This document shows, in pieces, positions 18,128-28,177 of a stretch of DNA of 64,000 nucleotides. Under the pieces are notes generated by a model. That model had not been told where the DNA came from, did not search any database, and saw only the letters and a program-made list of their open reading frames with translations. The position numbers and the translations under genes are program-made. The stretch comes from Ectopseudomonas mendocina. GTDB lineage: Bacteria; Pseudomonadota; Gammaproteobacteria; Pseudomonadales; Pseudomonadaceae. The first letter of the stretch is position 1, and the number at the start of each line of letters is the position of its first letter. The stretch covers positions 186,001-250,000 of the forward strand of contig NZ_JADTQG010000008.1 in the NCBI RefSeq assembly GCF_016008875.1, given 5' to 3'.

Positions 18128-18147
18128 CGAGCGTGGCGTGTACGGTA

Positions 18148-18363
18148 TTAGTACAGGCGAACGCTGCGGCGCTGCTCGCGCTGCACTTTCTTGGCGTGAC
18201 GCTTAACAGCGGCAGCGGCTTTGCGCTTACGCTCAGCGGTCGGCTTTTCGTAGAATTCGCGGCTGCGAACTTCAGCCAGTACACCGGCTTTTTCGCAGGA
18301 GCGCTTGAAACGACGCAGGGCTACGTCGAAGGGTTCGTTCTCTTTAACTTTGACGGCTGGCAT
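18148..18363 (-). CDS. rpsU: 30S ribosomal protein S21
   Basis: This small basic protein of the 30S subunit aids translation initiation. The 71-residue product matches S21 along its length: [24 protein letters not shown] at the N-terminus, then a Lys/Arg/Ala-rich helix ending RRSVRLY. It heads the operon with dnaG and rpoD and is divergent from tsaD. Confidence 0.97.
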   Translation of the reverse strand: MPAVKVKENEPFDVALRRFKRSCEKAGVLAEVRSREFYEKPTAERKRKAAAAVKRHAKKVQREQRRSVRLY

Positions 18364-18566
18364 CCAGGTCGTACCTATCTTTAATTACCGGTTTCAACGC
18401 GTGCCCGGCAGATGGCTCGGGATGCGTCGGTTTTCAAGGGTTGCGGATGTTACCGCCTCGTCGCGCGGAATGCAAAGCCCTTAGGTCGAAAAGCGCTGGT
18501 CGCTCCGCCGGGCGGCGCTTATCATGCGCGCCTTTGTTCCACGCGGCAAACCAAGGTTCAAGCTCT

Positions 18567-19592
18567 ATGCTCGTACTGGGATTGGAAACTTCCTGCGATG
18601 AAACCGGCGTCGCGCTCTATGACAGCGAGCGCGGCCTGCTGGCTGACGCCCTGTTCAGCCAGATCGACCTGCACCGTGTGTATGGCGGCGTGGTGCCCGA
18701 GTTGGCCTCGCGTGATCACGTCAAACGCATGCTGCCGCTGATCCGCCAGGTGCTGGATGAAGCGGGCAAGCAGGCCAGCGATATCGATGCACTGGCCTAC
18801 ACGGCGGGCCCCGGCCTGGTCGGGGCGCTGCTGGTGGGCGCTTCCTGCGCGCAGGCGCTGGCCTTTGCCTGGGGCATTCCGGCCGTCGGCGTGCACCATA
18901 TGGAAGGTCACCTGCTGGCACCGATGCTGGAAGAACAGCCGCCGGCCTTTCCGTTCGTCGCCTTGCTGGTGTCCGGCGGCCACACCCAGTTGGTGCGGGT
19001 CGATGGCATCGGTCAGTACCAATTGCTCGGCGAGTCGCTGGACGATGCCGCCGGTGAGGCCTTCGACAAGACTGCCAAGCTGATGGGGCTGAATTACCCC
19101 GGCGGCCCGGAGATCGCCAAGCTGGCGGAGCAGGGCACGCCGGGGCGCTTCGTCTTCCCGCGGCCGATGACCGATCGCCCGGGCCTGGATTTCAGTTTCA
19201 GCGGCCTGAAGACCTTCGCCTTGAACACCTGGCAGCAATGCCGCGACAGTGGCGACGACCTCGACCAAGCCCGGCGCGACATCGCGCTGGCCTTCCAGCA
19301 GGCAGTGGTTGAGACTCTCACCATCAAGTGCAAGCGCGCGCTCAAGCAGAGCGGGCTGAAGAGCCTGGTGATCGCTGGCGGCGTGAGCGCCAACAAGGCG
19401 CTGCGTGAGCATCTGGAACGTATGCTGGGTGAAATGAAGGGCAAGGTGTTCTACGCGCGTCCGCGTTTCTGCACCGACAACGGTGCGATGATCGCCTATG
19501 CCGGTTGCCAGCGTTTGCTGGCCGGGCAGCATGAAGACCTGGCGATTAAGGTACAGGCGCGTTGGCCGATGGAGTCGCTGCCAGCGCTGTGA
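18567..19592 (+). CDS. tsaD: tRNA N6-adenosine threonylcarbamoyltransferase TsaD
   Basis: TsaD transfers threonylcarbamoyl from TC-AMP to A37 of ANN-decoding tRNAs, working with TsaB and TsaE. The 341-residue product has the Kae1 metal-binding motif HMEGH with His111 and His115, the N-terminal ETSCDETG and the C-terminal metal-binding [10 protein letters not shown]. The ATG at 18567 gives the standard [12 protein letters not shown] start. It is divergent from rpsU, as in related genomes. Confidence 0.97.
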   Translation: MLVLGLETSCDETGVALYDSERGLLADALFSQIDLHRVYGGVVPELASRDHVKRMLPLIRQVLDEAGKQASDIDALAYTAGPGLVGALLVGASCAQALAFAWGIPAVGVHHMEGHLLAPMLEEQPPAFPFVALLVSGGHTQLVRVDGIGQYQLLGESLDDAAGEAFDKTAKLMGLNYPGGPEIAKLAEQGTPGRFVFPRPMTDRPGLDFSFSGLKTFALNTWQQCRDSGDDLDQARRDIALAFQQAVVETLTIKCKRALKQSGLKSLVIAGGVSANKALREHLERMLGEMKGKVFYARPRFCTDNGAMIAYAGCQRLLAGQHEDLAIKVQARWPMESLPAL

Positions 19593-19612
19593 GCGCCCCA
19601 AGGGATTTACGC

Positions 19613-19668
19613 GTAGGAGCGAGCTCTGCTCGCGAACCGGAAAATTCGCGAGCAGAGCTCGCTCCTAC
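19613..19668. repeat. GTAGGAGCG palindromic repeat after tsaD
   Basis: Two perfect arms of about 24 bases (starting GTAGGAGCGAGCTCTGCTCG) flank an eight-base centre. The element lies between the converging tsaD and plsY genes and could act as a bidirectional 3' hairpin. Confidence 0.85.
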
Positions 19669-19684
19669 AGTTTTTGTTATCGAA

Positions 19685-20263
19685 TCAAAAACGCCGTTCG
19701 CGACCGGCGAACAGATCGCGCAGATTGCTGCGGTGCCGCCACACGATCAAACCGGTGAGTACGCAGGCCGGTAACAAGGCCTCCGGTTGTTGCCAGGCCA
19801 GCAGCGGTAGCGTCAGCGGCGTGGCGATCAGCGATGCCAGCGAGCTGGTGCGGGTCAGCAGGAACACCAGCGCCCAGGCCGCCAGAGCAAGCAAGGCGGC
19901 CGGTGGATAGAGGCCGAGCAACATGCCGGCGGCAGTGGCGACGCCCTTGCCGCCACGAAAACGGAAGTACAGCGGGTAAAGATGGCCGACGACCGCCGCC
20001 AGCCCGATCCAGGCCTGCTGGTGCAGGCTGAGGCCGAACAGCTTGGCGATCAGGATCGGCAGCAGGCCTTTAAACAGGTCGCCGATCAGCGTCATGACGG
20101 CGAGCTTCTTGCCGGCCACGCGCAACATGTTGGTGGCGCCGGGGTTGCCCGAACCACTGACACGCGGGTCCGGCCCGCCAGCGAGTCGGCTGAGCAGGAT
20201 GGCGAAGGACAACGAACCGAGCAGGTAGGCAAGGATTGCCAGAAGCCAGAACATGGTGGCCAT
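19685..20263 (-). CDS. plsY: Glycerol-3-phosphate acyltransferase PlsY
   Basis: PlsY acylates glycerol-3-phosphate at sn-1 with acyl-phosphate, the first step of phospholipid synthesis. The 192-residue membrane protein has the three family motifs: [19 protein letters not shown], the Gly-rich [13 protein letters not shown] and a C-terminal [13 protein letters not shown]. Five or so membrane spans are visible. It is divergent from folB. Confidence 0.96.
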   Translation of the reverse strand: MATMFWLLAILAYLLGSLSFAILLSRLAGGPDPRVSGSGNPGATNMLRVAGKKLAVMTLIGDLFKGLLPILIAKLFGLSLHQQAWIGLAAVVGHLYPLYFRFRGGKGVATAAGMLLGLYPPAALLALAAWALVFLLTRTSSLASLIATPLTLPLLAWQQPEALLPACVLTGLIVWRHRSNLRDLFAGRERRF

Positions 20264-20328
20264 TCCAGGGCATGGGGTGGCCCGATTCTAACGAGGTGCA
20301 GCGCCCTTGTCGTGGCGCGGAGAGTGCG

Positions 20329-20685
20329 GTGGACAGAGTATTTATCGAGGGGCTGGAAGTCGACACGGTGATCGGCGCCTACGATTGGGAGCGCGACATT
20401 CGCCAGTGCCTGCGCCTGGACCTGCAGATGGCCTGGGACAACCGCCCGGCCGCAGCGGGTGATGACCTCAATCTGGCGCTCGACTACGCCAGCGTGTCCA
20501 CGCGCATCCAGGCCTTCGCGGCCGAATCGCAGTTCATTCTGGTCGAGACCTTCGCCGAGCGCCTGGTGCAGCTCCTGATGGATGAATTCGATATTCCCTG
20601 GATTCGCCTGAAATTGACCAAGCCCGGTGCAGTACCCGCCGCACACGGTGGCGTAGGCGTGGAGATCGAGCGCGGATGCCTCTGA
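20329..20685 (+). CDS. folB: Dihydroneopterin aldolase FolB
   Basis: FolB converts 7,8-dihydroneopterin to 6-hydroxymethyl-dihydropterin in folate synthesis. The 118-residue product begins at a GTG, giving DRVFIEGLEVDTVIGAYDWER, the canonical N-terminus; a GGAGAG-like ribosome site precedes it. The catalytic Glu region (FILVETFAERL) and the C-terminal LKLTKPGAVPAAHGGVGVEIER are present. It overlaps the next gene, a FolK-like pyrophosphokinase, by ten bases. Confidence 0.93.
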   Translation: MDRVFIEGLEVDTVIGAYDWERDIRQCLRLDLQMAWDNRPAAAGDDLNLALDYASVSTRIQAFAAESQFILVETFAERLVQLLMDEFDIPWIRLKLTKPGAVPAAHGGVGVEIERGCL

Positions 20686-21209
20686 CTCGCGTCTATCTCG
20701 GCCTCGGCAGCAATGTGCAGCGTGAGGCTCATCTTTGTGCCGGGCTCGATGCATTGGCTGGCCTGCTCAGCGACATGCGCTGCTCGCCTGTCTTCGAAAG
20801 CCATGCGGTGGGCATCAAGAGCGGCAATTTCTTCAATCTGGTGGTGGTCGGCGAAACCGCTCTGCCGCTGCTGGAGCTGGATCGCCGGCTGAAGTTCATC
20901 GAGGCTGATAACGGCCGCTACGCGCCTGACCGCAAGGGCCTGCCGCTGGATATCGATGTGCTGCTGTATGGCGAGCAGGTCGGCAACTTCAACGGTCTGA
21001 TCCTGCCTCGGGCGGAAATTCTCAAGAACGCCTTCGTGCTCTGGCCGCTGGCCTTGCTAGCGCCGCAGGTGTGTCACCCGGTCGATGGTCGTTCGTTCGC
21101 CGAACTCTGGGCCTCGGCGCAGATCGATCAGCAGTTATGGCCAGCGGCCTTCCAGTGGCGCGGCGCCGAGTTGACGCCGGCCGAACTGCTGCAGGCGCGC
21201 TCTTCGTAG
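20676..21209 (+). CDS. folK: FolK-like 6-hydroxymethyl-dihydropterin pyrophosphokinase
   Basis: FolK transfers pyrophosphate from ATP to hydroxymethyl-dihydropterin. The 177-residue product has the N-terminal YLGLGSNVQRE and the LDIDVLLYG segment with both Mg-binding Asp residues. The usual G-P-R-x-L-D-L-D signature reads KGLPLDID here: it is one residue shorter and lacks the Arg. It is therefore a divergent FolK and may be a second, specialised copy. It is translationally coupled to folB. Confidence 0.85.
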   Translation: MPLTRVYLGLGSNVQREAHLCAGLDALAGLLSDMRCSPVFESHAVGIKSGNFFNLVVVGETALPLLELDRRLKFIEADNGRYAPDRKGLPLDIDVLLYGEQVGNFNGLILPRAEILKNAFVLWPLALLAPQVCHPVDGRSFAELWASAQIDQQLWPAAFQWRGAELTPAELLQARSS

Positions 21210-21267
21210 CCCGGATGCAATCCGGGAGAACAGACGCTGGGAATGTCTCGGATTGCATCCGGGCTAC
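21206..21267. repeat. GTAGCCCGGATGCAATCCGGG inverted repeat
   Basis: GTAGCCCGGATGCAATC and GATTGCATCCGGGCTAC form long matching arms. The element starts inside the folK stop codon and is a different family from the GTAGGAGCG repeats. Confidence 0.85.
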
Positions 21268-21283
21268 GGGTTGGAGCTGACCG

Positions 21284-21368
21284 GTAGGAGCGGATTCATC
21301 CGCGAAAAGGCGGGCCGCGGAGCTGTGATGATCGCGGCTGAAACGGAATGCCGCCCAGCCGCTCCTAC
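21284..21368. repeat. GTAGGAGCG palindromic repeat between folK and cca
   Basis: GTAGGAGCGGATTCATCCGCG at the left and a partial complement ending CCGCTCCTAC at the right enclose about 40 bases. The right end reaches the cca stop codon, so cca and folK converge onto it. Confidence 0.75.
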
Positions 21369-22594
21369 GAGGCGTGCTGTTGTTTGTAGGTCTTGAGCGC
21401 ATGCAGGCGTTCGCGGTTGAGCGCCTCGCCCAGCTCCGCGCCCTTGAAGCCCTTCTCCAGTAGCGGCTTGACCGCCACCTGCCGCGCTACCTCGGCGGCG
21501 CCCAAAAGGTAAGCGGCTTGTGGGTAGTCGCGTTGTTCCAATCCCTGGCGGCCGCGGGCATCCATCTCGCAAGCGGCGACGAACTCGGCGAAGCGCTGCG
21601 GGCGGCGGAACACGTCGAAGCGCTGTAGCAGCTCGAGCAGCGTCGAAGGGCGCAGCTCCAGCGCGCGGTGGCCGTGGGTATGAAACTCGCCCACCAGCGC
21701 TGCCAGTTCGGCGCAGTCGCGTGGCGCCTTGCAGCGTTCATTGATCGCCTGGATCAGGCGCAGCCCCTTGTGCTCATGAGCGATATGCCGCGGCCATTCG
21801 GCCTCCGGCGTCAACCCCTTGCCGACATCATGCAGCAGGCAGGCCCAGCGCACGTTAGGCGGTTGCTCGTGCTCCGCACACTGGCGCAGCACGCTCAGCA
21901 CGTGCACGCCGGTGTCAACTTCAGGGTGGTGCGCCTGCGGTTGCGGCACGCCGAACAACTTATCCACTTCCGGCAGCAGCGCCGCCAGCGCGCCGCAATC
22001 GCGTAGCACCTGGATGAACACGTCCGGGCGCGGCTCCATAAGCGCACGGGAAATTTCCTTCCAGCTACGTTCGGCGGTGAGGTGGCCCAGTTCGCCGGAC
22101 TCTGCCAGTTCGCGCATCAGTTCCAAGGTTTCTGGTGCGACGTTGAAACCGAGCGGGGCGTAGCGTGCGGCGAAGCGGGCGACGCGCAGTACGCGTAGCG
22201 GATCTTCGGCGAAGGCCGGGGACACGTGGCGCAGCAGACGCGCCTGAAGATCCTTCTGACCGCCGTAAGGATCGATCAGTCTGCCCTGATCGTCCTCAGC
22301 CATGGCGTTGACGGTCAGGTCGCGGCGGGTCAGGTCGTCTTCCAGGGTGACGTCGGGGCTGGCGTGAAAGGTGAAACCGCCATAGCCGCGGCCACTCTTG
22401 CGCTCGGTGCGTGCCAGGGCATATTCCTCACCCGTCTGCGGATGCAGGAACACAGGAAAATCGGCGCCCACCGGGCGATAACCGAGCTCTTGCATCTGTT
22501 CTGCACTGGCGCCGACCACGACCCAGTCCACTTCGCTGACGGGGCGGCCGAGCAGGCGATCACGCACTGCGCCGCCGACTTTGTAGATCTGCAT
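21365..22594 (-). CDS. cca: CCA-adding tRNA nucleotidyltransferase
   Basis: The enzyme adds or repairs the CCA end of tRNAs. The 409-residue class II protein starts at 22594 with a strong GGAGG site. It has [13 protein letters not shown], the NTP-selecting ARFAARYA region and an HD phosphohydrolase domain ([18 protein letters not shown]). The first catalytic acid reads Glu21 in SEVDW where E. coli has Asp21; Asp23 is kept. It ends inside a palindromic repeat shared with folK. Confidence 0.95.
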   Translation of the reverse strand: MQIYKVGGAVRDRLLGRPVSEVDWVVVGASAEQMQELGYRPVGADFPVFLHPQTGEEYALARTERKSGRGYGGFTFHASPDVTLEDDLTRRDLTVNAMAEDDQGRLIDPYGGQKDLQARLLRHVSPAFAEDPLRVLRVARFAARYAPLGFNVAPETLELMRELAESGELGHLTAERSWKEISRALMEPRPDVFIQVLRDCGALAALLPEVDKLFGVPQPQAHHPEVDTGVHVLSVLRQCAEHEQPPNVRWACLLHDVGKGLTPEAEWPRHIAHEHKGLRLIQAINERCKAPRDCAELAALVGEFHTHGHRALELRPSTLLELLQRFDVFRRPQRFAEFVAACEMDARGRQGLEQRDYPQAAYLLGAAEVARQVAVKPLLEKGFKGAELGEALNRERLHALKTYKQQHAS

Positions 22595-22655
22595 AGGTGT
22601 TCCTCCACTGAGTGCAGAGGATACCGAAGATCGAGAGAAGGCGGCCGGTAAGCGA

Positions 22656-24221
22656 TCAAATAGGCGGGATGACCAGGTCCAGCCGTGGGTATTCGTTGTC
22701 GCTCTCCGCGCTACCGCGTGGTGGCACATGCTGAGTGGTGATCAACTGGTCGCCCTGGCACACCTCCAGGTGGATATCGAAACCCCATAGGCGATGCAGG
22801 TGCTTGAGCACCTCGCCGGTGGAGTCGCCCAGTGGCTTGCGATCGTGTTGCTGATGGCGCAGGGTCAGCGAGCGATCGCCGCGGCGGTCGATGTTCCAGA
22901 TCTGCACGTTGGGCTCGCGGTTGCCCAGGTTGTACTGCGCGGCGAGTAGTTCGCGGATGGTGCGATAGCCGGATTCGTCATGGATGGCCGGCACCAGCAA
23001 CTCGTCTTTCTGGTCGTCATCGAGGATGCCGAACAGTTTGAAGTCGCGGATGACCTTGGGCGAGAGGAATTGCAGGATGAAGCTCTCGTCCTTGAAGCTG
23101 GTCATGGCGAACTTGAGGGTGGTCAGCCAGTCGCTGCCGGCAATGTCCGGGAACCAGCGTTTGTCTTCATCGGTGGGCTCCTCGCAGATACGGCGAATGT
23201 CGCGGTACATGGCGAAGCCCAGAGCGTAGGGGTTGATGCCGCTGTAGTAAGGACTGTCGAACGGCGGCTGGTAGACCACGCTGGTGTGCGATTGCAGGAA
23301 CTCCATCATGAAACCGTCGGTGACCAGGCCCTCGTCGTACAGGTCGTTCATCAGGGTGTAGTGCCAGAAGGTGGCCCAGCCTTCGTTCATCACCTGGGTC
23401 TGGCGCTGCGGGTAGAAGTACTGGGCGATCTTGCGCACGATGCGGATCACCTCGCGCTGCCAGGGCTCCAGCAGCGGCGCGTGCTTTTCCAGAAAGTAGA
23501 GGATGTTTTCCTGCGGCTCGGCGGGGAAGCGCTTGTTGTCCTTCTCGCTGCCCTTGTCCGCACTTCTGGGGATGGTGCGCCACAGATCGTTGATCTGCTT
23601 CTGCAGGTGTTCCTCGCGTTCCTTCTGGCGCCGCCGCTCTTCTTCGGCGGAGATGGGGTAGGGGCGTTTGTAACGGTCGACGCCGTAGTTCATCAGCGCG
23701 TGGCAGGAGTCGAGCAACTCCTCCACTGCATCGATGCCGTAGCGCTCCTCGCACTGCATGATGTACTGCTTGGCGAACACCAGGTAGTCGATGATCGAGC
23801 TGGCGTCGGTCCAGGTGCGGAACAGGTAATTGCCCTTGAAGAAGCTGTTGTGACCATAGCAGGCATGGGCGATCACCAGCGCCTGCATGCAGATGGTGTT
23901 TTCTTCCATCAGGTAGGCGATGCACGGATCGGAATTGATCACGATCTCGTAGGCCAGGCCCATCTGGCCGCGCTTGTAGCCTTTCTCGGTGGCGAGGAAG
24001 TGCTTGCCGTACGACCAATGGTGATAGCCCAGCGGCATGCCCACCGAGGCGTAGGCATCCATCATCTGTTCGGCGGTGATCACTTCGATCTGGTTCGGGT
24101 AGGTGTCCAGCGCATAGCGTTCGGCGATGCGCGCGATTTCCTTGTCGTATTGGCGGATCAGCTCGAAGGTCCATTCCGAACCGGTGGAGATCGGCTCGCG
24201 CTTTCTCGTGCTGGCATTCAT
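22656..24221 (-). CDS. SpoVR family protein (YcgB-like)
   Basis: This 521-residue cytoplasmic protein matches the SpoVR/YcgB family along its length, including the landmarks [33 protein letters not shown] and [18 protein letters not shown]. Its biochemical role is unknown. The gene follows yeaH (ten bases) and prkA in one transcription unit; the three are conserved together and linked with stationary phase and stress in enterobacteria and pseudomonads. This suggests a role with the PrkA kinase. Confidence 0.93.
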   Translation of the reverse strand: MNASTRKREPISTGSEWTFELIRQYDKEIARIAERYALDTYPNQIEVITAEQMMDAYASVGMPLGYHHWSYGKHFLATEKGYKRGQMGLAYEIVINSDPCIAYLMEENTICMQALVIAHACYGHNSFFKGNYLFRTWTDASSIIDYLVFAKQYIMQCEERYGIDAVEELLDSCHALMNYGVDRYKRPYPISAEEERRRQKEREEHLQKQINDLWRTIPRSADKGSEKDNKRFPAEPQENILYFLEKHAPLLEPWQREVIRIVRKIAQYFYPQRQTQVMNEGWATFWHYTLMNDLYDEGLVTDGFMMEFLQSHTSVVYQPPFDSPYYSGINPYALGFAMYRDIRRICEEPTDEDKRWFPDIAGSDWLTTLKFAMTSFKDESFILQFLSPKVIRDFKLFGILDDDQKDELLVPAIHDESGYRTIRELLAAQYNLGNREPNVQIWNIDRRGDRSLTLRHQQHDRKPLGDSTGEVLKHLHRLWGFDIHLEVCQGDQLITTQHVPPRGSAESDNEYPRLDLVIPPI

Positions 24222-24231
24222 GGCTAGGCCC

Positions 24232-25503
24232 TCAACTCACCAGGCGACGCTGGAACAGTTCGCGGAACACCGGGTAGATGTCCGCGGCGGACACCAGTTG
24301 CTGCTGGGCGAAGCTGTCGGCGAAGGCTTCGGCCACCTGTTCGTACTCGAACCACAGCGCCTGGTGCTCACGTGGGGTGATCTCGACGTAGGTGAAGTAC
24401 TGCACGAACGGCATGATCTGGTTGATCAATATATCCCGGCATACCGGGGAGTCGTCGTTCCAGTTGTCGCCGTCCGAAGCCTGGGCGGCGTAGATGTTCC
24501 ATTCGTTGATCGGGTAGCGCTCGGCCATCACTTCCTGCATCAGCTTCAGGGCGCTGGAGACGATGGTGCCGCCGGTTTCGCGGGAGTAGAAGAATTCCTC
24601 CTCGTCCACTTCCTTGGCACTGGTGTGGTGGCGGATGAACACCACGTCGATCTTGTCGTAGTTCCGCTTGAGGAACAGGTACAGGAGGATGAAGAAGCGC
24701 TTGGCGACGTCCTTGGTGGCCTGGGTCATGGAGCCGGAGACGTCCATCAGGCAGAACATCACCGCCTTGGAGCTGGGGTTGGGCTGCTTGGTCAGCAGGT
24801 TGTACTTGAGGTCGAAGGTGTCGAGGAAGGGCACGCGATGGATGCGTGCGCTGAGGCGTTCTATTTCCTCCTGCATGGCCTGGATGTCGCCGAAGTTGTC
24901 CGGCTCTTCCCGTCGCAGGCGTTCCAGTTCGGCCTTGGCTTCGCGCAGCTTGGCGCGGCTGGAGCCGGATAGGGCGATACGCCGAGCATGGGCCGAGCGC
25001 AGGGTGCGCACGATATTGATGCGCGACGGGTTGCCTTCGTTGCTGATGCCGGCGCGTACGGTCTTGAAGGTCTCGGCTCCGGTCAGGTGACGTTTGACCA
25101 GATTGGGCAGTTCCAGGTCCTCGAACATGAAGTCGAGAAACTCCTCCTGGGTGATCTGGAAGACGAACTCGTCCATGCCTTCGCCGGAGTTGCTCGCCTT
25201 GCCGCTGCCACGTCCACCGCCACCGCCTTGCGGGCGGGGGATACGTTCGCCGGTGGTGAACTCCTTGTTGCCGGGGTGGACGATGGTCTGCTTGCCGCCG
25301 CGGCCGTGATGCAGCACCGGCTCGTCGATATCGCGACCGGGAATGCTGATCTGTTCGCCGTGCTCCATGTCGGTGATGGAGCGCCGGCTGACCGCTTCTT
25401 CCACCGCTTTCTTGATGTGCTCACGGTAACGCCGCAAAAAGCGCTGGCGATTCACCGTGCTCTTGTTCTTGCCGTTGAGGCGTCGGTCGATCACGTAACT
25501 CAT
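24232..25503 (-). CDS. yeaH: YeaH/YhbH family protein (DUF444)
   Basis: The 423-residue protein belongs to DUF444. The N-terminal part is basic ([25 protein letters not shown]). A Gly-rich segment lies near 75-105, and the C-terminal half resembles a von Willebrand factor A domain with a MIDAS-like DVSGSM. The start at 25503 has a GGAGG ribosome site. It sits between prkA and spoVR, the usual triad order. It likely acts with the PrkA kinase, by genetic linkage only. Confidence 0.92.
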   Translation of the reverse strand: MSYVIDRRLNGKNKSTVNRQRFLRRYREHIKKAVEEAVSRRSITDMEHGEQISIPGRDIDEPVLHHGRGGKQTIVHPGNKEFTTGERIPRPQGGGGGRGSGKASNSGEGMDEFVFQITQEEFLDFMFEDLELPNLVKRHLTGAETFKTVRAGISNEGNPSRINIVRTLRSAHARRIALSGSSRAKLREAKAELERLRREEPDNFGDIQAMQEEIERLSARIHRVPFLDTFDLKYNLLTKQPNPSSKAVMFCLMDVSGSMTQATKDVAKRFFILLYLFLKRNYDKIDVVFIRHHTSAKEVDEEEFFYSRETGGTIVSSALKLMQEVMAERYPINEWNIYAAQASDGDNWNDDSPVCRDILINQIMPFVQYFTYVEITPREHQALWFEYEQVAEAFADSFAQQQLVSAADIYPVFRELFQRRLVS

Positions 25504-25517
25504 AAGCCCCTCCCGGG

Positions 25518-25602
25518 GCAGCTGCAAGCCGCAAGCTACAAGTTACAAGTGAAAAAGCCAGGCGCTTTCGCTTGCAGGTTGAGGCTTGCAGCTTGCGGCT
25601 GC
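25518..25602. repeat. Imperfect inverted repeat of CAAGC units between prkA and yeaH
   Basis: GCAGCTGCAAGCCGCAAGC at the left and GCTTGCAGCTTGCGGCTGC at the right form imperfect arms with more CAAG units between. A related CAAGC-rich element follows the osmC-like gene near 52535-52565. It could reduce expression of yeaH-spoVR relative to prkA. Confidence 0.7.
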
Positions 25603-25603
25603 T

Positions 25604-27526
25604 TTATTGCGATTTACGTACGCGCAGATACCACTCCGACAGCAGGCGCACCTGCTTCTCGGTGTAGCCGCGCTCGACCATGCGTTTGACGAAGTCGTTG
25701 TGCTTCTGCTGATCCTCCTTGCTGCCCTTGGCGTTGAAGCTGATGACCGGAAGCAGGTCCTCGGTGTTGGAGAACATCTTCTTCTCGATCACCACGCGCA
25801 GCTTCTCGTAGCTGAGCCAGGTGGGGTTCTTGCCGTTGTTGTTGGCGCGGGCGCGCAGCACGAAGTTGACGATCTCGTTGCGGAAATCCTTCGGGTTGCT
25901 GATGCCGGCCGGCTTCTCGATTTTTTCCAGTTCCTCATTGAGGGCCACGCGATTGAGTATCTCCCCAGTTTCCGGGTCGCGGTATTCCTGATCCTGAATC
26001 CAGAAGTCGGCGTACAGCACGTAGCGGTCGAAGATGTTCTGCCCGTACTCGCTGTAGGACTCCAGGTAGGCGGTCTGGATTTCCTTGCCGATGAACTCGA
26101 TGTAGCGCGGTGCCAGATACTCCTTGATGTAGCGCAGGTAGCGTTCGCGTACCTCGGCGGGGAACTGCTCCTGCTCGATCTGCTGCTCCAGCACGTAGAG
26201 CAGGTGCACCGGGTTGGCCGCCACTTCGTGAGGGTCGAAGTTGAACACCTTGGAGAGAATCTTGAAGGCGAAGCGGGTCGACAGACCGTTCATCCCCTCG
26301 TCGACGCCGGCGCTGTCGCGGTACTCCTGGATCGACTTGGCTTTCGGGTCGGTGTCCTTGAGGTTTTCGCCGTCGTAGACGCGCATCTTCGAATAGATAT
26401 TGGAGTTTTCCGGCTCCTTTAGGCGGCTCAGCACGCTGAACTGGGCGAGCATCTTCAGGGTGTCCGGCGCGCAATGCGCCCTGGCCAGCGAGCTGTTGAT
26501 CAGCAACTTGTCATAGATGCGGATTTCATCGGTGACGCGCAGGCAGTAAGGCACCTTGACGATGTAGATACGGTCGATGAAGGCTTCGTTGTTCTTGTTG
26601 TTGCGGAAGCTGTGCCATTCCGATTCGTTGGAGTGGGCCAGCAGGATGCCGCTGTAGGGAATCGCGCCGAGGCCTTCGGTACTGTTGTAGTTGCCTTCCT
26701 GCGTTGCGGTCAGCAACGGGTGCAGGACCTTGATCGGCGCCTTGAACATCTCGACGAATTCCATCAGGCCCTGGTTGGCCCGGCACAGCGCGCCCGAGTA
26801 GCTGTAGGCATCGGCGTCGTTCTGCGGGTATTCCTCCAGCTTGCGGATGTCCACCTTGCCGACCAGCGCCGAGATGTCCTGGTTGTTCTCGTCGCCCGGC
26901 TCGGTCTTGGCCACGGCGATCTGGTTGAGGATCGAGGGGTAGAGCTTGACCACGCGGAACTGGCTGATATCGCCGCCGAACTCCTGCAGGCGCTTGGTGG
27001 CCCAGGGCGACATGATCGAGTTGAGGTAGCGGCGCGGGATGCCGTAGTCCTCTTCGAGAATCGCGCCATCCTCGGTGGCGTTGAACAGCCCCAGCGGCGA
27101 TTCAAATACCGGCGAGCCCTTGATGGCGTAGAAGGGCACTTTTTCCATCAGTTGCTTGAGTTTCTCGGCCAGCGAGGATTTACCGCCACCCACCGGGCCC
27201 AGCAGGTAGAGAATCTGCTTCTTCTCCTCCAGGCCCTGCGCAGCGTGGCGGAAGTAGGAGACGATCTGGTCGATGCATTCTTCCATGCCATGGAAGTCGG
27301 CGAAGGCTGGATAGCGGCGGATCACCTTGTTGGAAAAGATGCGTGACAGCCGTGGATCATTGGAGGTGTCCAGCAACTCCGGCTCGCCAATGGCCATCAG
27401 CAGGCGCTCGGCCGCAGTGGCGTACGCGCTGCGATCCTGTTTGCACAGTTCGAGGTACTCCTGCAGCGAGTACTCCTCCTGGCGGGTCGCCTCGAAACGT
27501 TGTTGGAAGTGACTGAAAATGCTCAT
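25604..27526 (-). CDS. prkA: PrkA family serine protein kinase
   Basis: The 640-residue protein has an N-terminal AAA-like PrkA domain and a C-terminal kinase-like domain. Walker A reads GPVGGGKSSLAEKL near residue 110. The family (YeaG in E. coli) phosphorylates proteins and may also act as an ATPase or protease. The start at 27526 has a GAGG site and gives MSIFSHFQQRFE. It heads the prkA-yeaH-spoVR unit. The 283 bases upstream to glpE contain no gene I can support and probably hold its promoter. Confidence 0.94.
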   Translation of the reverse strand: MSIFSHFQQRFEATRQEEYSLQEYLELCKQDRSAYATAAERLLMAIGEPELLDTSNDPRLSRIFSNKVIRRYPAFADFHGMEECIDQIVSYFRHAAQGLEEKKQILYLLGPVGGGKSSLAEKLKQLMEKVPFYAIKGSPVFESPLGLFNATEDGAILEEDYGIPRRYLNSIMSPWATKRLQEFGGDISQFRVVKLYPSILNQIAVAKTEPGDENNQDISALVGKVDIRKLEEYPQNDADAYSYSGALCRANQGLMEFVEMFKAPIKVLHPLLTATQEGNYNSTEGLGAIPYSGILLAHSNESEWHSFRNNKNNEAFIDRIYIVKVPYCLRVTDEIRIYDKLLINSSLARAHCAPDTLKMLAQFSVLSRLKEPENSNIYSKMRVYDGENLKDTDPKAKSIQEYRDSAGVDEGMNGLSTRFAFKILSKVFNFDPHEVAANPVHLLYVLEQQIEQEQFPAEVRERYLRYIKEYLAPRYIEFIGKEIQTAYLESYSEYGQNIFDRYVLYADFWIQDQEYRDPETGEILNRVALNEELEKIEKPAGISNPKDFRNEIVNFVLRARANNNGKNPTWLSYEKLRVVIEKKMFSNTEDLLPVISFNAKGSKEDQQKHNDFVKRMVERGYTEKQVRLLSEWYLRVRKSQ

Positions 27527-27809
27527 GACTTCACCTCGCTCGATGCTGAAAGCTGGCTCGGGATCGGTCGTGCAGGCAGGTGCTGGGTGGCGCCGGCTCC
27601 GAAGAAGTCGGGAAGTATCCCCCAAAACCTAAAAGTCGTTACCGATGGCCCGATGCCGGTTGGCCGGCTCTACCTTCAGTGGGATGGCCTGAGTAACAGG
27701 ATAGTTCGTTCTGCAGAGCGTCAAGGGTGGGAAAACGATAACTGGCGGTTACCGTGCATCGGGAAGTGGCGGCAGGCCAGAGCGGGCGCGGCCTGCCGCA
27801 TGAAGAAAT

Positions 27810-28139
27810 TTATTCTTCGGAACTTTGCGCCGTTTCGCTTGGGTAGGTGGTGCGCCAAAGCTCGAAACCGCCGTCGAGACTGTAGACTTCGGAGAAACCC
27901 TGGCCCACCAGATAGGCGGCCGCGCCCTGGCTGGAGTTGCCGTGATAGCAGGACACGATCAGCGGCGCGTCGAGGTCGGCGCGGGTGATGAAGTCATGCA
28001 GCGAGTGGTTGTCCAGGTGACGCGAGCCGCTGATATGGCCGTTGGCAAAGCTGTGCGGGTCGCGAATGTCGACCACCACGGCGCCCTGGGCGCGCAGCTC
28101 GTGCGCCTGTTGTGGGGATATACGCTTGAATTCGCTCAT
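27810..28139 (-). CDS. glpE: Thiosulfate sulfurtransferase GlpE (rhodanese)
   Basis: This single-domain rhodanese transfers sulfur from thiosulfate to cyanide or another acceptor such as thioredoxin. The 109-residue product has the active-site loop CYHGNSS with catalytic Cys64 and the N-terminal [11 protein letters not shown]. It lies 38 bases after apaH and may be cotranscribed with it. Confidence 0.94.
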   Translation of the reverse strand: MSEFKRISPQQAHELRAQGAVVVDIRDPHSFANGHISGSRHLDNHSLHDFITRADLDAPLIVSCYHGNSSQGAAAYLVGQGFSEVYSLDGGFELWRTTYPSETAQSSEE

Positions 28140-28177
28140 GTTCGGCCTTCCAGTGATTCCTTAGACGCCTCGGGCGC

